Assembly (NCBI RefSeq): GCF_003730015.1
Contig: NZ_RJTU01000018.1
Location: 1 to 64,000, forward strand
Length of the DNA stretch: 64,000 nucleotides
Direction of reading: 5' to 3'
Origin: Epilithonimonas hominis
GTDB lineage: Bacteria > Bacteroidota > Bacteroidia > Flavobacteriales > Weeksellaceae
Each line of letters opens with the position of its first letter. The stretch's first letter is position 1. The notes beneath the pieces are model-generated. The model made no database searches and was not told the origin of the DNA. It saw only the letters and a program-made list of their open reading frames with translations. Of the stretch, positions 34,477-43,418 are shown piece after piece. Position numbers and translations under genes: made by a program.

Positions 34477-36658
34477 GTTCTAGCTGATTTTTTACCAATC
34501 TGTAGTATTCGCCTTTCAAAGCGACCAATTCTTTGTGATTTCCTTCTTCCACGACTTTTCCTTTGTCCAGAACAATGATTTTGTCTGCATTTTTTACTGT
34601 GGAAAGCCTGTGGGCAATCACGACGGCTGTTTTGCCTTTGAAAAATTGCTCCAGATTTTCCATTATGATTTTTTCGTTGTTGGCATCCAATGCAGATGTG
34701 GCTTCATCAAAAAGAATGTATTCCGGAGACTTATACACGGCTCTTGCAATGAACAATCTTTGCTTTTGGCCACCACTTACGCCAACGCCTTCGTTTCCGA
34801 TTTTGGTATTGTAGCTTAACGGCAATTCTTCAATAAAATCTTTGATATTGGCTATTTCGACAGCTTTTCTCAATTTACTTTTGTCGATATAATCTTCGCC
34901 GACTGCAATATTCTCTGCAATGGTGTCATTAAAAACATAGCCTTCCTGCATCACAACGCCGCAATGTTCCCTCCAAAATCTTGGAGAAATATTTTTAAGA
35001 TTGGCATTTCCTATTTTGATTTCACCTTTATTGGGTTCGTAAAATTTCATTAAAAGTTTTAAAAGCGTGGTTTTTCCGCTTCCGCTGGCGCCGACAATGG
35101 CAGTGGTTTTTTGGTAAGGAATACTTAGGGTAAGATCTTCAAAAACAAAATTTTCTGAGCCGATATAGCGAAACGAGGCATTTTTAACTTCAATATCGTT
35201 TTGCGGAATTTCAGTTACATATTGTTCATCGGTGCTTTCTTCGTCTTCCTTGTCGTGGATTTCTCCCAAACGTTCCATTGATATTTTGGCATCCTGAGTT
35301 TGTTTTATAAAATCGACCAGTTGCAAAAGCGGACTATTGAGCTGACCAATGATATACTGCACAGAAAGCATCATTCCTAAAGTGAGATTTCCTTCTAAAA
35401 CCAGTTTTGCAGACAGGAAACTTACCAGAATATCTTTCATCTGATTGATAAAATTTCCGCCAACTGACTGCCATTGTTCTAATGAAAGCGATTTCATCTG
35501 GATTTTAAACAATTTCACCTGCAAGAACTCCCAATCCCAGCGTTTTTTCTTTTCGGCATTGTGCATTTTGATTTCCTGCATTCCGTTTACGAGCTCGATA
35601 ACCTTGCTTTGCTCTTGTGAAACTTGGGAAAATCTTTTATAATCTAACTCTCTTCTTTTTTTCAGGAAGAATAAAATCCAGCCGATATACAAACTTGCTC
35701 CCACCAAATACACCAGGAATAATCTGTAATCGTAAAACAGCAGAACGATACTGAAGATAATGAGATTGACGAGAGAAAACAATGTATTGAGAGAAGAATT
35801 GGTAAGCAGCTGTTCAATCCTGTGGTGGTCGTTGATTCTCTGCATAATATCTCCCGTCATTCTCGTATCAAAAAATGAAATGGGCAACTTCATCAGTTTG
35901 ATGAAGAAATCGGAGATGATTGAAATATTAATTCTTGCGGAAAGGTGCAGTAAAATCCAGCTTCGGATGACTTCAATCCCCATTCTTCCGAAAAACAGCA
36001 TCAGCTGTGCAATGAGCACTAAATACACGAAATGCAAATCCTGGTTCTGAATCCCAACATCCACGATACTCTGGGTAAGAAACGGCAAAATAAGAGACAG
36101 CAAACTTCCTGCGATAAGACCGACAGCAAGCTGGATAACCAAGGATTTGTATTTGAGAAGATACTTGGAAAGAAAGGAAAAACTCATTTTCTTTTCTTCT
36201 TTCTCGAATTCATTATTATAAAAATCGGGAGTAGTTTCTAAAAGTAACGCAATGCCTTCTTCGGTATTTTCATCGGCATTTTCGCCAATCCAGAATTTGA
36301 TGAAATCTTCTTTGTTATAAGTAATTAAACCATAACTGGGATCGGAGATATACACCGTTCCGGCTTTATCGATTTTATAAACAACAACGAAATGAACTTT
36401 ATTCCAATGCACAATACAGGGCAAGGGAACTTCTTCTACCAAAGTTTTAAAATCTACCTGAACGCCCAAACTTTTAAGCCCGATTTTTTCTGCGGCATCA
36501 CTTAGTCCCAATAAAGAACTACCTTCTCTTGTAGTTTCAGAGAGATTACGAATTTGCTGTAATGGAATGGTTTTGCCGTAAAACTTACTTATAATTCGTA
36601 AGCAAGTTGGTCCGCAGTCTTTTAAATCCGGCTGTCTATAAAAAGGAAAAGATTTCAA
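34466..36658 (-). CDS. C39 peptidase-containing ABC exporter
   Basis: The 730-residue protein is a bacteriocin-type exporter in three parts. First is an N-terminal C39 peptidase with C15 in DCGPTC, H89 in VHFVVV and D106, which cuts Gly-Gly leaders. Next is a six-helix membrane domain (about 165-420). Last is an ATPase with Walker A VGASGSGKTT (near 520), GVSGGQKQR and LFDEATSALD. It should process and export the Gly-Gly precursors of the island. It is the only complete exporter here; a short remnant of a second copy lies at 43419-43508. Confidence 0.9.
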   Translation of the reverse strand: MKSFPFYRQPDLKDCGPTCLRIISKFYGKTIPLQQIRNLSETTREGSSLLGLSDAAEKIGLKSLGVQVDFKTLVEEVPLPCIVHWNKVHFVVVYKIDKAGTVYISDPSYGLITYNKEDFIKFWIGENADENTEEGIALLLETTPDFYNNEFEKEEKKMSFSFLSKYLLKYKSLVIQLAVGLIAGSLLSLILPFLTQSIVDVGIQNQDLHFVYLVLIAQLMLFFGRMGIEVIRSWILLHLSARINISIISDFFIKLMKLPISFFDTRMTGDIMQRINDHHRIEQLLTNSSLNTLFSLVNLIIFSIVLLFYDYRLFLVYLVGASLYIGWILFFLKKRRELDYKRFSQVSQEQSKVIELVNGMQEIKMHNAEKKKRWDWEFLQVKLFKIQMKSLSLEQWQSVGGNFINQMKDILVSFLSAKLVLEGNLTLGMMLSVQYIIGQLNSPLLQLVDFIKQTQDAKISMERLGEIHDKEDEESTDEQYVTEIPQNDIEVKNASFRYIGSENFVFEDLTLSIPYQKTTAIVGASGSGKTTLLKLLMKFYEPNKGEIKIGNANLKNISPRFWREHCGVVMQEGYVFNDTIAENIAVGEDYIDKSKLRKAVEIANIKDFIEELPLSYNTKIGNEGVGVSGGQKQRLFIARAVYKSPEYILFDEATSALDANNEKIIMENLEQFFKGKTAVVIAHRLSTVKNADKIIVLDKGKVVEEGNHKELVALKGEYYRLVKNQLELGN

Positions 36659-36697
36659 AATTAAATAGTTATTCGTTTGATTATGTAAACTTTATTA

Positions 36698-37399
36698 TCA
36701 ATTAATATCTTTACTATAAAATAAAACATTATTAGTGATAATCTTTTCAATTTCTTCATCTCTGTCGGAACCTTTAAAATCAAGTTGTAATGCCCTTAAA
36801 GATCCATCATTAATTGACTTAATTAAAATTAATTTTCCTAGCGATAAATCAAACAACCTTTGATTAACTATAGCATATGAATGGTCATCACCAGTATAAA
36901 AAGCCTGAAATACAATCTCAGATTGACCGTTAAATATTTTTCCAGTTGCTAAATAATTGGGATGATTTCTAGAAGTAATATCAACTTGAATGTTGTTAGA
37001 CGAAATTTCCTGAGTAAGATTATCAGAACTAATATTTATAGCTATTGAGAAGAAAGTATAATCATTTTTAACTTGATTATTGAAGTAAAAATATATGTAC
37101 ACAATTTTTTCATGGTTCTTAAATTCAATACCTTTAAAATTACCATCATAACCTACACCATAAAAATCGTTATTCTTGATAAGTGAATAATATGGTACGG
37201 GGAAAAAACCTGTCTTTATTCTATGATATTTTATAAGATCTTGCTTAAATATTTTTGAATCCCATTTAGAGCTATCTTGCCTATTTTTTGCATCTGCAAG
37301 TTTATCCTCCGATTTCCATTTAAACTTAGAAATATCTTGTGACCTCATTAAAATACAAGAAAAATTTAAAAAAATAATTGCTATTCTACAGTATACCAT
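36698..37399 (-). CDS. Conserved hypothetical protein of the grasp-with-spasm cassette
   Basis: The 233-residue protein begins with a hydrophobic signal (IAIIFLNFSCILMRSQ) and is otherwise beta-rich with many aromatic residues. I do not recognise the family, but a truncated relative lies at 32724-33155, so it belongs to the cassette. It overlaps the SPASM gene by 14 bp and precedes the exporter by 39 bp. A periplasmic or outer-membrane role in export or immunity is possible. Confidence 0.6.
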   Translation of the reverse strand: MVYCRIAIIFLNFSCILMRSQDISKFKWKSEDKLADAKNRQDSSKWDSKIFKQDLIKYHRIKTGFFPVPYYSLIKNNDFYGVGYDGNFKGIEFKNHEKIVYIYFYFNNQVKNDYTFFSIAINISSDNLTQEISSNNIQVDITSRNHPNYLATGKIFNGQSEIVFQAFYTGDDHSYAIVNQRLFDLSLGKLILIKSINDGSLRALQLDFKGSDRDEEIEKIITNNVLFYSKDIN

Positions 37400-38498
37400 A
37401 GTATGTTAAAACACTTTCATGAATAGTTGCTTTCCAATCTTCCCATTTATTTTCGTAAGGATTATATCCACACTTTAAAGGTTGACTGTAGATATTACTT
37501 GGTTTTTTCAAAAAAGCCCTACAATCCGTACAAACGTATCTATATTCACATATTTTACAAATATCTATATCATCCTTCTTTATGTTCCATATCTTCATAA
37601 ATTCACTATCAATTACATCCCAAAGGTTTAAATCTCTTATATTCCCATATGAAATAGATAAAGATGGACAGTTTTTTATATTACCTTTTCTATCAATTGA
37701 TATTTTTTTATTTAAACAACTATTGTATAACTTATTGTGAGAAAAATCACTTATAGTATTAACACAAAAATAACTCTTATCAATAATCCCACAATGAGCT
37801 TCATTAATTAGATTCTGATCTAGAAAAAAAACCTTGCTTTGCACAAATTTGTCGGTTATTTTACCATTAAAACCATAAGTAACTGAAACATCTTTCTTTT
37901 CAGAAAACCCAAAAATGTACAATGCTGAGATTAAGAAATTCTCTTCAAAAAAAGATATATAATCTGCTTCACGATATAACTTATCGTATTTTAAAATAAT
38001 TTCGATCCCTTCAATAGATGTATCTTCTGCCATTTTTAAGATTGTATTAATCTCATCTAAACTATAAATTGTACTATAAAATCTTATTTGTAAAAACTTA
38101 CATTTTAAAAAATTTAATTGTGTGATTAATTTGTCGAAATCATGTTTTAAATTTTCCACATCAATAATTGCATTATCAATTGTGCCATATGCTTCCCAAC
38201 CGCCTATATTAATTTCTTTAAAATTATTTATATCATCTACTATTTCACCAAATCCATTTTCTAACAGAAAGTTTATGAAAGTATTAAGATTCTCATGTGA
38301 ATCTTCATGAAAATCTTTATATAAGTCGACTAAATTTTTACTATTGAACTCCTGAAAAAGATCAAAAAATGATGAATCAAATGATACAATTTTATTTCTA
38401 GTGAAATCGCAAAGAGTACTTTTTAGATAACCTTTTACAGGTATGCAATCAGGATATATTAGCAAATATTTCTGAACTCTAAAATTCATGTGTTTCAT
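37386..38498 (-). CDS. gwsS: Grasp-with-spasm system SPASM-domain peptide maturase
   Basis: The 370-residue protein ends in a SPASM domain: a Cys in GNIKNCPSLSISYGN, then ICKICEYRYVCTDCRAF and LKCGYNP. The N-terminal two thirds has the fold length of a radical SAM enzyme but lacks the CxxxCxxC cluster motif. This is the known peculiarity of the grasp-with-spasm maturase, which works beside an ATP-grasp ligase. It overlaps its two neighbours by 20 and 14 bp. The start is taken at 38498; a second ATG is 9 bp downstream. Confidence 0.85.
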   Translation of the reverse strand: MKHMNFRVQKYLLIYPDCIPVKGYLKSTLCDFTRNKIVSFDSSFFDLFQEFNSKNLVDLYKDFHEDSHENLNTFINFLLENGFGEIVDDINNFKEINIGGWEAYGTIDNAIIDVENLKHDFDKLITQLNFLKCKFLQIRFYSTIYSLDEINTILKMAEDTSIEGIEIILKYDKLYREADYISFFEENFLISALYIFGFSEKKDVSVTYGFNGKITDKFVQSKVFFLDQNLINEAHCGIIDKSYFCVNTISDFSHNKLYNSCLNKKISIDRKGNIKNCPSLSISYGNIRDLNLWDVIDSEFMKIWNIKKDDIDICKICEYRYVCTDCRAFLKKPSNIYSQPLKCGYNPYENKWEDWKATIHESVLTYYGIL

Positions 38499-38685
38499 TT
38501 AAAGAAATTATTTTAGAAATAGGCATTGTCTTATTTGTGCGTCCAAAAACTCTTTTTTGTGTTTTTGAGTATTTGAAAAGTTTATTTTCAACACCTTTAC
38601 CTACCATTTTGTTATAAAATATGTAGTTCATAAATGATGGAAGGAAATAATTATTGCTAATACTTAAAACTTTATTCTTCTTCAT
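38479..38685 (-). CDS. Small basic protein between gwsS and gwsG
   Basis: The 68-residue basic protein (VGKGVENKLFKYSKTQKRVFGRTNKTM) overlaps gwsS by 20 bp and gwsG by 14 bp. Such double overlap is hard to explain unless it is translated. It has no Gly-Gly leader and so is probably not a precursor. It could be a leader-binding or chaperone-like helper; no family is recognised. Confidence 0.5.
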   Translation of the reverse strand: MKKNKVLSISNNYFLPSFMNYIFYNKMVGKGVENKLFKYSKTQKRVFGRTNKTMPISKIISLNETHEF

Positions 38686-39673
38686 AACTGAAATTTTTGT
38701 TTACTAAAGACAAGGCTACCTTTTTTTCGAGCATATAATTACAAGGATTTGAAACCATACCAAACTGACCAACTGGATTGACTTCAAGAAAATAAAAATT
38801 ATCATTCTTGTCAACAATTAAATCTATAGACCCTGTATTCAAATCAAGATTTTTCATTAAAATTTTTAATGATTCCTCCATTTTTTTAGGTAGTTTATAG
38901 GGAATTTTTCTATTTGGCATAGTTTGATTATATTTCCTAAAATCTATTTTTGTCTGCTGGCTATTTTGAGAAAATATAGCCATCGAAAAAAACTGATCCC
39001 CTAAAAAAAATGATCTTATCTCAAATTTTTTATTTATGTTAACTTGAAATAATGAAGGAAAAAAAGTATCCGGAAGTTTTTTTAAATTTTTATTATCCAT
39101 TAGTTCAGTATAAGTGTAATAAGAGTAATCATCATTGAATATATATATTCCGTCCGATGCTGCTTTTGTAATTAAACTTTTTACTTTTATTTTTTCAAGT
39201 ACATCCTTTTTTCGAGTAAATAAAAATGATTCGGGGATATTAATTCCAATATTTTTAGCCATCTCTAATACAATTAATTTATTTGGAGTAGCATTTGATC
39301 TCTTACCAATTGAAAAAACTGATTTTTCTTCTAGAAAATTATAAATAAATGAATCTAATACATCACTTTCCACACGAATGCCCATATCTAAAAAATAAGA
39401 AATGTTATGATGACCAGCACCAAAATATTGTCCAGGGATATGTTTTATAATTTTTCCACCCTTTCTATACCAATATGAAGTACATTCATATAAATTATGT
39501 TCAATGCTATTAACTTGAATAATAAATTTTTTCTCATCATCATCAAATTTTAACAATTTTACTTCATCAACATCAAGATTAATTCTTAAAATCTTTTCGT
39601 CACTTAAGTGTGTAATCCAGTTTATAACCTCATTTGTAGTACCATCATTTGAAATACTTATTATTATTATCAT
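38672..39673 (-). CDS. gwsG: Grasp-with-spasm system ATP-grasp peptide maturase
   Basis: I start this gene at the ATG at 39673; the frame is open a few codons further but only with TTG. The 333-residue protein has a preATP-grasp part (TSYWYRKGGK), KAASDG and the ATP-grasp end LIVDKNDNFYFLEVNPVGQFGMVS, in which Glu and Asn bind Mg-ATP. Enzymes of this group join Asp/Glu side chains to Ser/Thr or Lys of a precursor. The precursor at 39720-39932, rich in those residues, is directly upstream. Confidence 0.86.
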   Translation of the reverse strand: MIIIISISNDGTTNEVINWITHLSDEKILRINLDVDEVKLLKFDDDEKKFIIQVNSIEHNLYECTSYWYRKGGKIIKHIPGQYFGAGHHNISYFLDMGIRVESDVLDSFIYNFLEEKSVFSIGKRSNATPNKLIVLEMAKNIGINIPESFLFTRKKDVLEKIKVKSLITKAASDGIYIFNDDYSYYTYTELMDNKNLKKLPDTFFPSLFQVNINKKFEIRSFFLGDQFFSMAIFSQNSQQTKIDFRKYNQTMPNRKIPYKLPKKMEESLKILMKNLDLNTGSIDLIVDKNDNFYFLEVNPVGQFGMVSNPCNYMLEKKVALSLVNKNFSYEEE

Positions 39674-39692
39674 ATTACCCAAAAGAATTAAA

Positions 39693-39709
39693 GGGGGATT
39701 TAATCCCCC
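39693..39709 (-). promoter_or_regulatory. Hairpin between precursor A and gwsG
   Basis: gggggatt/aatccccc forms a tight GC-rich hairpin in the 46 bp between precursor and ligase. On the transcribed strand it is followed by a T-rich stretch, so it may act as an attenuator giving more precursor than enzyme mRNA. Confidence 0.55.
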
Positions 39710-39719
39710 ATAAAAAATA

Positions 39720-39932
39720 TTAACCTATAGGTTCTAATGTTTCAACCGGCGCTGTTGGACCGTTAGGATCCTGATCCTGATCACTAGTTGCATTATCTCC
39801 ATCAGCTCCAGTCGAAGCTGTAGATTGACCATTCGACGACGTATCACCGCCAAATATTTTTTTTGACATTGTATTAAAAAGCTCCGCTTTTTCTAAATGA
39901 CTTGCTTTGAATTTTTCTAATGTTTTTTTCAT
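39720..39932 (-). CDS. Precursor peptide A, grasp-with-spasm (graspetide type)
   Basis: The 70-residue peptide has a basic helical leader (KKTLEKFKASHLEKAELFN) ending in Gly-Gly at residues 28-29. The core, of about 41 residues, is almost wholly made of Ser, Thr, Asp, Gly, Asn, Gln and Pro (TASTGADGDNATSDQDQDPN). Ser/Thr donors beside Asp/Glu acceptors are what an ATP-grasp ligase needs for ester links. The Gly-Gly would be cut by the C39 exporter. It sits between a GLPGLI gene and gwsG. Confidence 0.82.
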   Translation of the reverse strand: MKKTLEKFKASHLEKAELFNTMSKKIFGGDTSSNGQSTASTGADGDNATSDQDQDPNGPTAPVETLEPIG

Positions 39933-39980
39933 TGTTTAAAAAATTTAATGTTAATAAAATATGTCAATCTTCGAAGATTC

Positions 39981-40820
39981 TTATTTATAATGAACAGCTT
40001 TATCCAGTTCTATAGGATTGTAATTTTTTCTGATCCTCTCTTTAATACTTCTTCTCATATTATCAAGATCATTGTTATTTTGAATTTTCTGATTATTAAT
40101 TAACACTGTGCCTCCGCCTTTAATAGTTGATTTATAACCAGCAACTGGATCTGAATAATTATCCATGAGTAATTTTTGGTATTGTGAAAGATTAATCTCA
40201 ATCGGAGATTTGCCATATCTGGTTTCCAAAAAATTGGTAGTATCATAACTGTTTTTGATAATCTGAGATTTAATTAGATTATAAGTGTAATTACCTTTAG
40301 AATCATGAACACTAACAATAAGACCTGGTAACCCTCTGAATTTATAAGGTCCTTCATTAAAAGGAATGCTTTTAGCAAACCATGCAATCCATTCTCTGCC
40401 ACCAAAAAAAGCCACAGCTTTTTGCACCGTTAAATCAGATATTTTCTCTGTCTCTCGTTCAATCTTCCAATTGATAATATCGTTTGTTTTAATTAAAAAG
40501 TAGTCAAAGTGAAAAGTAAAATACTGATTATTAATAAAAGAATTAAGATCTCTAGTTACAAGCTGGTCTGTCATTGAAGACGTTTGGATATTTGATCCTG
40601 TATTTTTATTTATTGAGTCATATTTTATGAAATTATAATCATAAAATTTCACTTTCCTATTCGTAATATCAAGTACTACATTTTCTTTTTGTGTATAATT
40701 AGAAGTTGAGTCACTTTTAAATTCTAATTCATAGATAAATCTGTAAGTCTGTGCTTTAGTAGAAAAATTAATACAACAAAAAATTAAGGCTGTTATTATT
40801 GAAAATTTGTAAATATTCAT
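39981..40820 (-). CDS. GLPGLI family protein, copy 1
   Basis: The 279-residue secreted protein (signal peptide to about STKAQT) carries the family signature FRGLPGLIVSVHD, preceded by FGGREWIAWFAKSIPF. GLPGLI proteins are widespread secreted proteins of Flavobacteriia with no known function. This one is the first gene after palindromic element 1 and precedes precursor A by 48 bp, so it probably belongs to the peptide system, perhaps in immunity or sensing. Confidence 0.88.
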   Translation of the reverse strand: MNIYKFSIITALIFCCINFSTKAQTYRFIYELEFKSDSTSNYTQKENVVLDITNRKVKFYDYNFIKYDSINKNTGSNIQTSSMTDQLVTRDLNSFINNQYFTFHFDYFLIKTNDIINWKIERETEKISDLTVQKAVAFFGGREWIAWFAKSIPFNEGPYKFRGLPGLIVSVHDSKGNYTYNLIKSQIIKNSYDTTNFLETRYGKSPIEINLSQYQKLLMDNYSDPVAGYKSTIKGGGTVLINNQKIQNNNDLDNMRRSIKERIRKNYNPIELDKAVHYK

Positions 40821-40874
40821 TCTAATTGTTTTTCTGTCAAATATAAAAGAGCTAATATTTTTTTCAAAAACAAC

Positions 40875-40902
40875 TTTTTATAGATTTATAAATCGATAAA
40901 AA
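40875..40902. promoter_or_regulatory. Palindromic operator-like element 1
   Basis: This 28-bp inverted repeat has one mismatch and is centred on tagatttataaatcga. It lies 55 bp upstream of the first GLPGLI gene. The same core occurs at 43286, 44596, 46357 and 48223. Similarity to element 2 continues past the repeat (atgtttttaac ... ataata). Confidence 0.7.
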
Positions 40903-40985
40903 AATGTTTTTAACGTGCTGATAATAAGGGTATTGAAACTTGTTAAAAATAGAATTTATTTTTATTTTTTCAAGGTATATAAAAT

Positions 40986-41807
40986 CTATTGCTGATAATT
41001 TAGGATGTCAAAGTAATTTTTAATCATCCATTTTTTTATTTGATAGGGATAGTCTTCGTACGCAGCATTATCTTCATTGATGCTATATCCTTTGTCTAAA
41101 TTTTCCTTGGCTTTGATGAACCATTCCAAAGCATCTTTTTTCTGATTCAGAAAATAATAGGTTTCTCCTTTATAAAATTGCGCATCCGAAAAATCAGAAT
41201 ATTGTAGTAAACTTTGATCAAAATATTTAATTGCTTCTGGGAAATTTCCTTGCTCATAATAGATGATTCCCATATAAAATAACTCAAGATAATGTGGCAA
41301 AACATTATTATCCGTATTTATTTTGATTGATAATTTTAAATTTTCTTTTGCTTCTTCGTATCTGTTTAATTGGAGATAGCTTAATCCTCTATAAAAATAA
41401 TAGTAATGATCCATAATAAGACCTTTTTGGTAATGGCTAATCAAGAGGTCGAAATCATTGATCGCTTCCTTGTAGTTTTTCTGGAAAATACACTTAATAA
41501 ATGCACGATAAGCAAGATACTTATCATATTTATCGTCATACATTACTGCTTTATCTATATACTGCATTCCCACTTCATATTTTTTCCTTTTGAAATAAGG
41601 CATTGCTTTCTGCTGCCACAAAAAAGCATTTTCAGGAAGTAAAACAAGAGCAGAATCAATATAAGTTTGATATTCCGGCCGGTAATATGAATATTTATAA
41701 GCACCGTTTCTCAGATACTTATTATATATCTCATCCTTGTTCGGTTCTTGTGAATAGGAAACTATGCTTATAAATAAAAAGAATAATCTAAAAAACGTAT
41801 ATTTCAT
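40986..41807 (-). CDS. Secreted TPR-repeat protein
   Basis: I place the start at 41807, giving a signal peptide (MKYTFFRLFFLFISIVSYSQ); the frame is open upstream to 41870 but that overlaps the neighbour more deeply. The 273-residue product has about five tetratricopeptide-like repeats (for example YYFYRGLSYLQLNRYEEAKENLKL split over 41330-41410). It overlaps the hydroxylase-like gene by 20 bp. It may scaffold export or confer immunity to peptide B; no direct evidence. Confidence 0.75.
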   Translation of the reverse strand: MKYTFFRLFFLFISIVSYSQEPNKDEIYNKYLRNGAYKYSYYRPEYQTYIDSALVLLPENAFLWQQKAMPYFKRKKYEVGMQYIDKAVMYDDKYDKYLAYRAFIKCIFQKNYKEAINDFDLLISHYQKGLIMDHYYYFYRGLSYLQLNRYEEAKENLKLSIKINTDNNVLPHYLELFYMGIIYYEQGNFPEAIKYFDQSLLQYSDFSDAQFYKGETYYFLNQKKDALEWFIKAKENLDKGYSINEDNAAYEDYPYQIKKWMIKNYFDILNYQQ

Positions 41808-42954
41808 CAAGAATATGTTTGTTTGAGTCCATAAAACCTTCTGCTGAAAATAAATAGCCCTGATTATCATAATTGAATTTTAGAAATAATCCGTTCTCTA
41901 ATTGTGAATAGTCTGACATATTTGCTGCAAACATTTGATAAAATTGTTTTCCTTCAGAAGTAAATATTTTAAGTATTGAAAAGGTATCTATATCATAGAT
42001 AAGCTTATCTAAATAAAATCCAATTCTACCATACAGTTCTACTTTCATATTTTCCTGTGGATTTCCTTTAGATAAAAAAGCGTAAAGGGTATTAATAATT
42101 GTACATAAGGTAAACATACTGTGAAATGCACCATATAGAGTTCTCCCTTCTCCGTTAAATCCTGTAAAGTCTTTTAGCGATGTATCCGGAGGATACAAAA
42201 AATAATTTTCTCTATCTCTGGTAAGCAAAGTGAATATTGAATGACCTGATTGATGGGCAATTTCATCCATAAAAAGCACCTCATTCAATTTTCTTTCATT
42301 GATGTTAATAAACGAAGTTCCAAAATAATTTATGGAGGCAAATGATGGCGTTTTAGGAAGGTCAAAAACAGAAATTTCTTTTGTAACAGCATTCAATAAT
42401 TTAGAAAATTCCGGAGAATAGGCTGAAAGATTATCATAAGCTTTATTTAAGTACTGATATATATCTTTCTGAATTTCTAAAATACTATGTTCAAAGTTTG
42501 CAGGATGATATTGATGTAGAATATAAGGAACTACCGAATTAAGTCTAATATTTGAGTTACTTATAAATTTATTTGGAATTATATCTAATAAATCTCCATT
42601 TGGTAAATATAATTGTCCTTTGTTGTAAGTGACTTTATCTGTTTTCAAATTTTCCACAAAGCCTTTTTGGGGAACAAAAGCATTGGAAAAACAATCCACA
42701 TCAATATTATAACTCACTGGAGAGCTACCAATATATTTGTCAATAATGTATTGAGTATAATTATTATAGTTATGACTGACTTTGCTTCTAAAGAAATGAT
42801 AAAATAAAGAAGGCTCCAAATATTCCTGATCAAAATCAAAGTTTTCAAAAACGTCACTATCTTGTTCATACAATAAATACTTAATTGTATCCGAAAATTG
42901 ACTTAATTCATCGACTATTTTCTGATAATCTATTACAAAATTATTAATCTCCAT
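41788..42954 (-). CDS. HExxH-like peptide hydroxylase candidate
   Basis: The 388-residue protein resembles the alpha-ketoglutarate HExxH-type peptide beta-hydroxylases of RiPP loci. Its second half has NEVLFMDEIAHQSGHSIF (D230, E231, H234, H238) and later EGRTLYGAFHSMF (R271, H278), the pattern of that family. The first His of HExxH is Asp here. It follows precursor B by 60 bp with an attenuator-like hairpin between. The call rests on motif spacing and position, so the reaction is not certain. Confidence 0.6.
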   Translation of the reverse strand: MEINNFVIDYQKIVDELSQFSDTIKYLLYEQDSDVFENFDFDQEYLEPSLFYHFFRSKVSHNYNNYTQYIIDKYIGSSPVSYNIDVDCFSNAFVPQKGFVENLKTDKVTYNKGQLYLPNGDLLDIIPNKFISNSNIRLNSVVPYILHQYHPANFEHSILEIQKDIYQYLNKAYDNLSAYSPEFSKLLNAVTKEISVFDLPKTPSFASINYFGTSFININERKLNEVLFMDEIAHQSGHSIFTLLTRDRENYFLYPPDTSLKDFTGFNGEGRTLYGAFHSMFTLCTIINTLYAFLSKGNPQENMKVELYGRIGFYLDKLIYDIDTFSILKIFTSEGKQFYQMFAANMSDYSQLENGLFLKFNYDNQGYLFSAEGFMDSNKHILDEIYVF

Positions 42955-42968
42955 AAAAATTTGAGTCT

Positions 42969-42999
42969 AAAAAAAAGCACTATCGTTAAATAGTACTTT
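42969..42999 (-). terminator. Attenuator-like terminator after precursor B
   Basis: On the minus strand AAAGTACTAT pairs with ATAGTGCTTT (one mismatch) and is followed directly by eight T. It lies between precursor B and the hydroxylase-like gene, so partial termination would favour precursor mRNA. Confidence 0.7.
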
Positions 43000-43014
43000 C
43001 CTGATTAAAGCAAT

Positions 43015-43185
43015 TTAAAGTTTACCGTAACCTCTGGTTCCGTTAGGGTCATCGGCAGTACATTTGGTCGGGTGGCAATATTCTTCAATTGCCGCCATAA
43101 GCCCACCTTTAATTGAGCTTGAATTACCAATAACTTTTTGGGATAATTTCCCTTTTTTAAGGTCGCTTAAAGTCATTTTTTTCAT
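43015..43185 (-). CDS. Precursor peptide B
   Basis: Starting at the ATG at 43185 (the longer frame uses TTG), the 56-residue peptide has a leader MTLSDLKKGKLSQKVIGN and a Gly-Gly at residues 27-28, then a core with LMAAIEEYCHPTKCTADDPN and two Cys. The Gly-Gly fits C39 cleavage. A hydroxylase-like gene follows it. It is preceded by a conserved leader sequence and palindromic element 2. Confidence 0.75.
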   Translation of the reverse strand: MKKMTLSDLKKGKLSQKVIGNSSSIKGGLMAAIEEYCHPTKCTADDPNGTRGYGKL

Positions 43186-43204
43186 CGTTGAAAATTTTTG
43201 ATAG

Positions 43205-43236
43205 TTTCCTACTCTTTTAGCTTTTCGGATACCGCT
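43205..43236 (-). promoter_or_regulatory. Conserved 5' leader of precursor B
   Basis: On the minus strand AGCGGTATCCGAAAAGCTAA then GAGTAGGAAA. Almost the same sequence precedes precursor C (46283-46313), and part of it occurs at 44515-44533. It lies between the palindromic element and the start codon and is probably transcribed. Confidence 0.55.
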
Positions 43237-43285
43237 GTTTGATACGAGCAAAAATATGGGCGATGAAAATAAAAATCTAAAATAC

Positions 43286-43313
43286 TTTTTATAGATTTAT
43301 AAATCTATAGAAA
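43286..43313. promoter_or_regulatory. Palindromic operator-like element 2
   Basis: An inverted repeat of 28 bp with one mismatch; its inner 20 bp (tatagatttataaatctata) is perfect. It lies 101 bp upstream of precursor B. The following bases (gaaaaaatgtttttaac) also match the flank of element 1, so the whole promoter region seems duplicated. Confidence 0.7.
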
Positions 43314-43418
43314 AAATGTTTTTAACAAGCAGATAATAAACTATTTACAGTTTATTGTTTTTATAAAATATTACTGAAACCATCTTAGGTTTTAGTTTTA
43401 TTAAAAATTTTAGGATTG

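Noticed and set aside
39966-39979. 14-bp palindrome aatcttcgaagatt after GLPGLI copy 1
   Set aside because: Short, no T run and unlike the five operator-like elements; left without a function.
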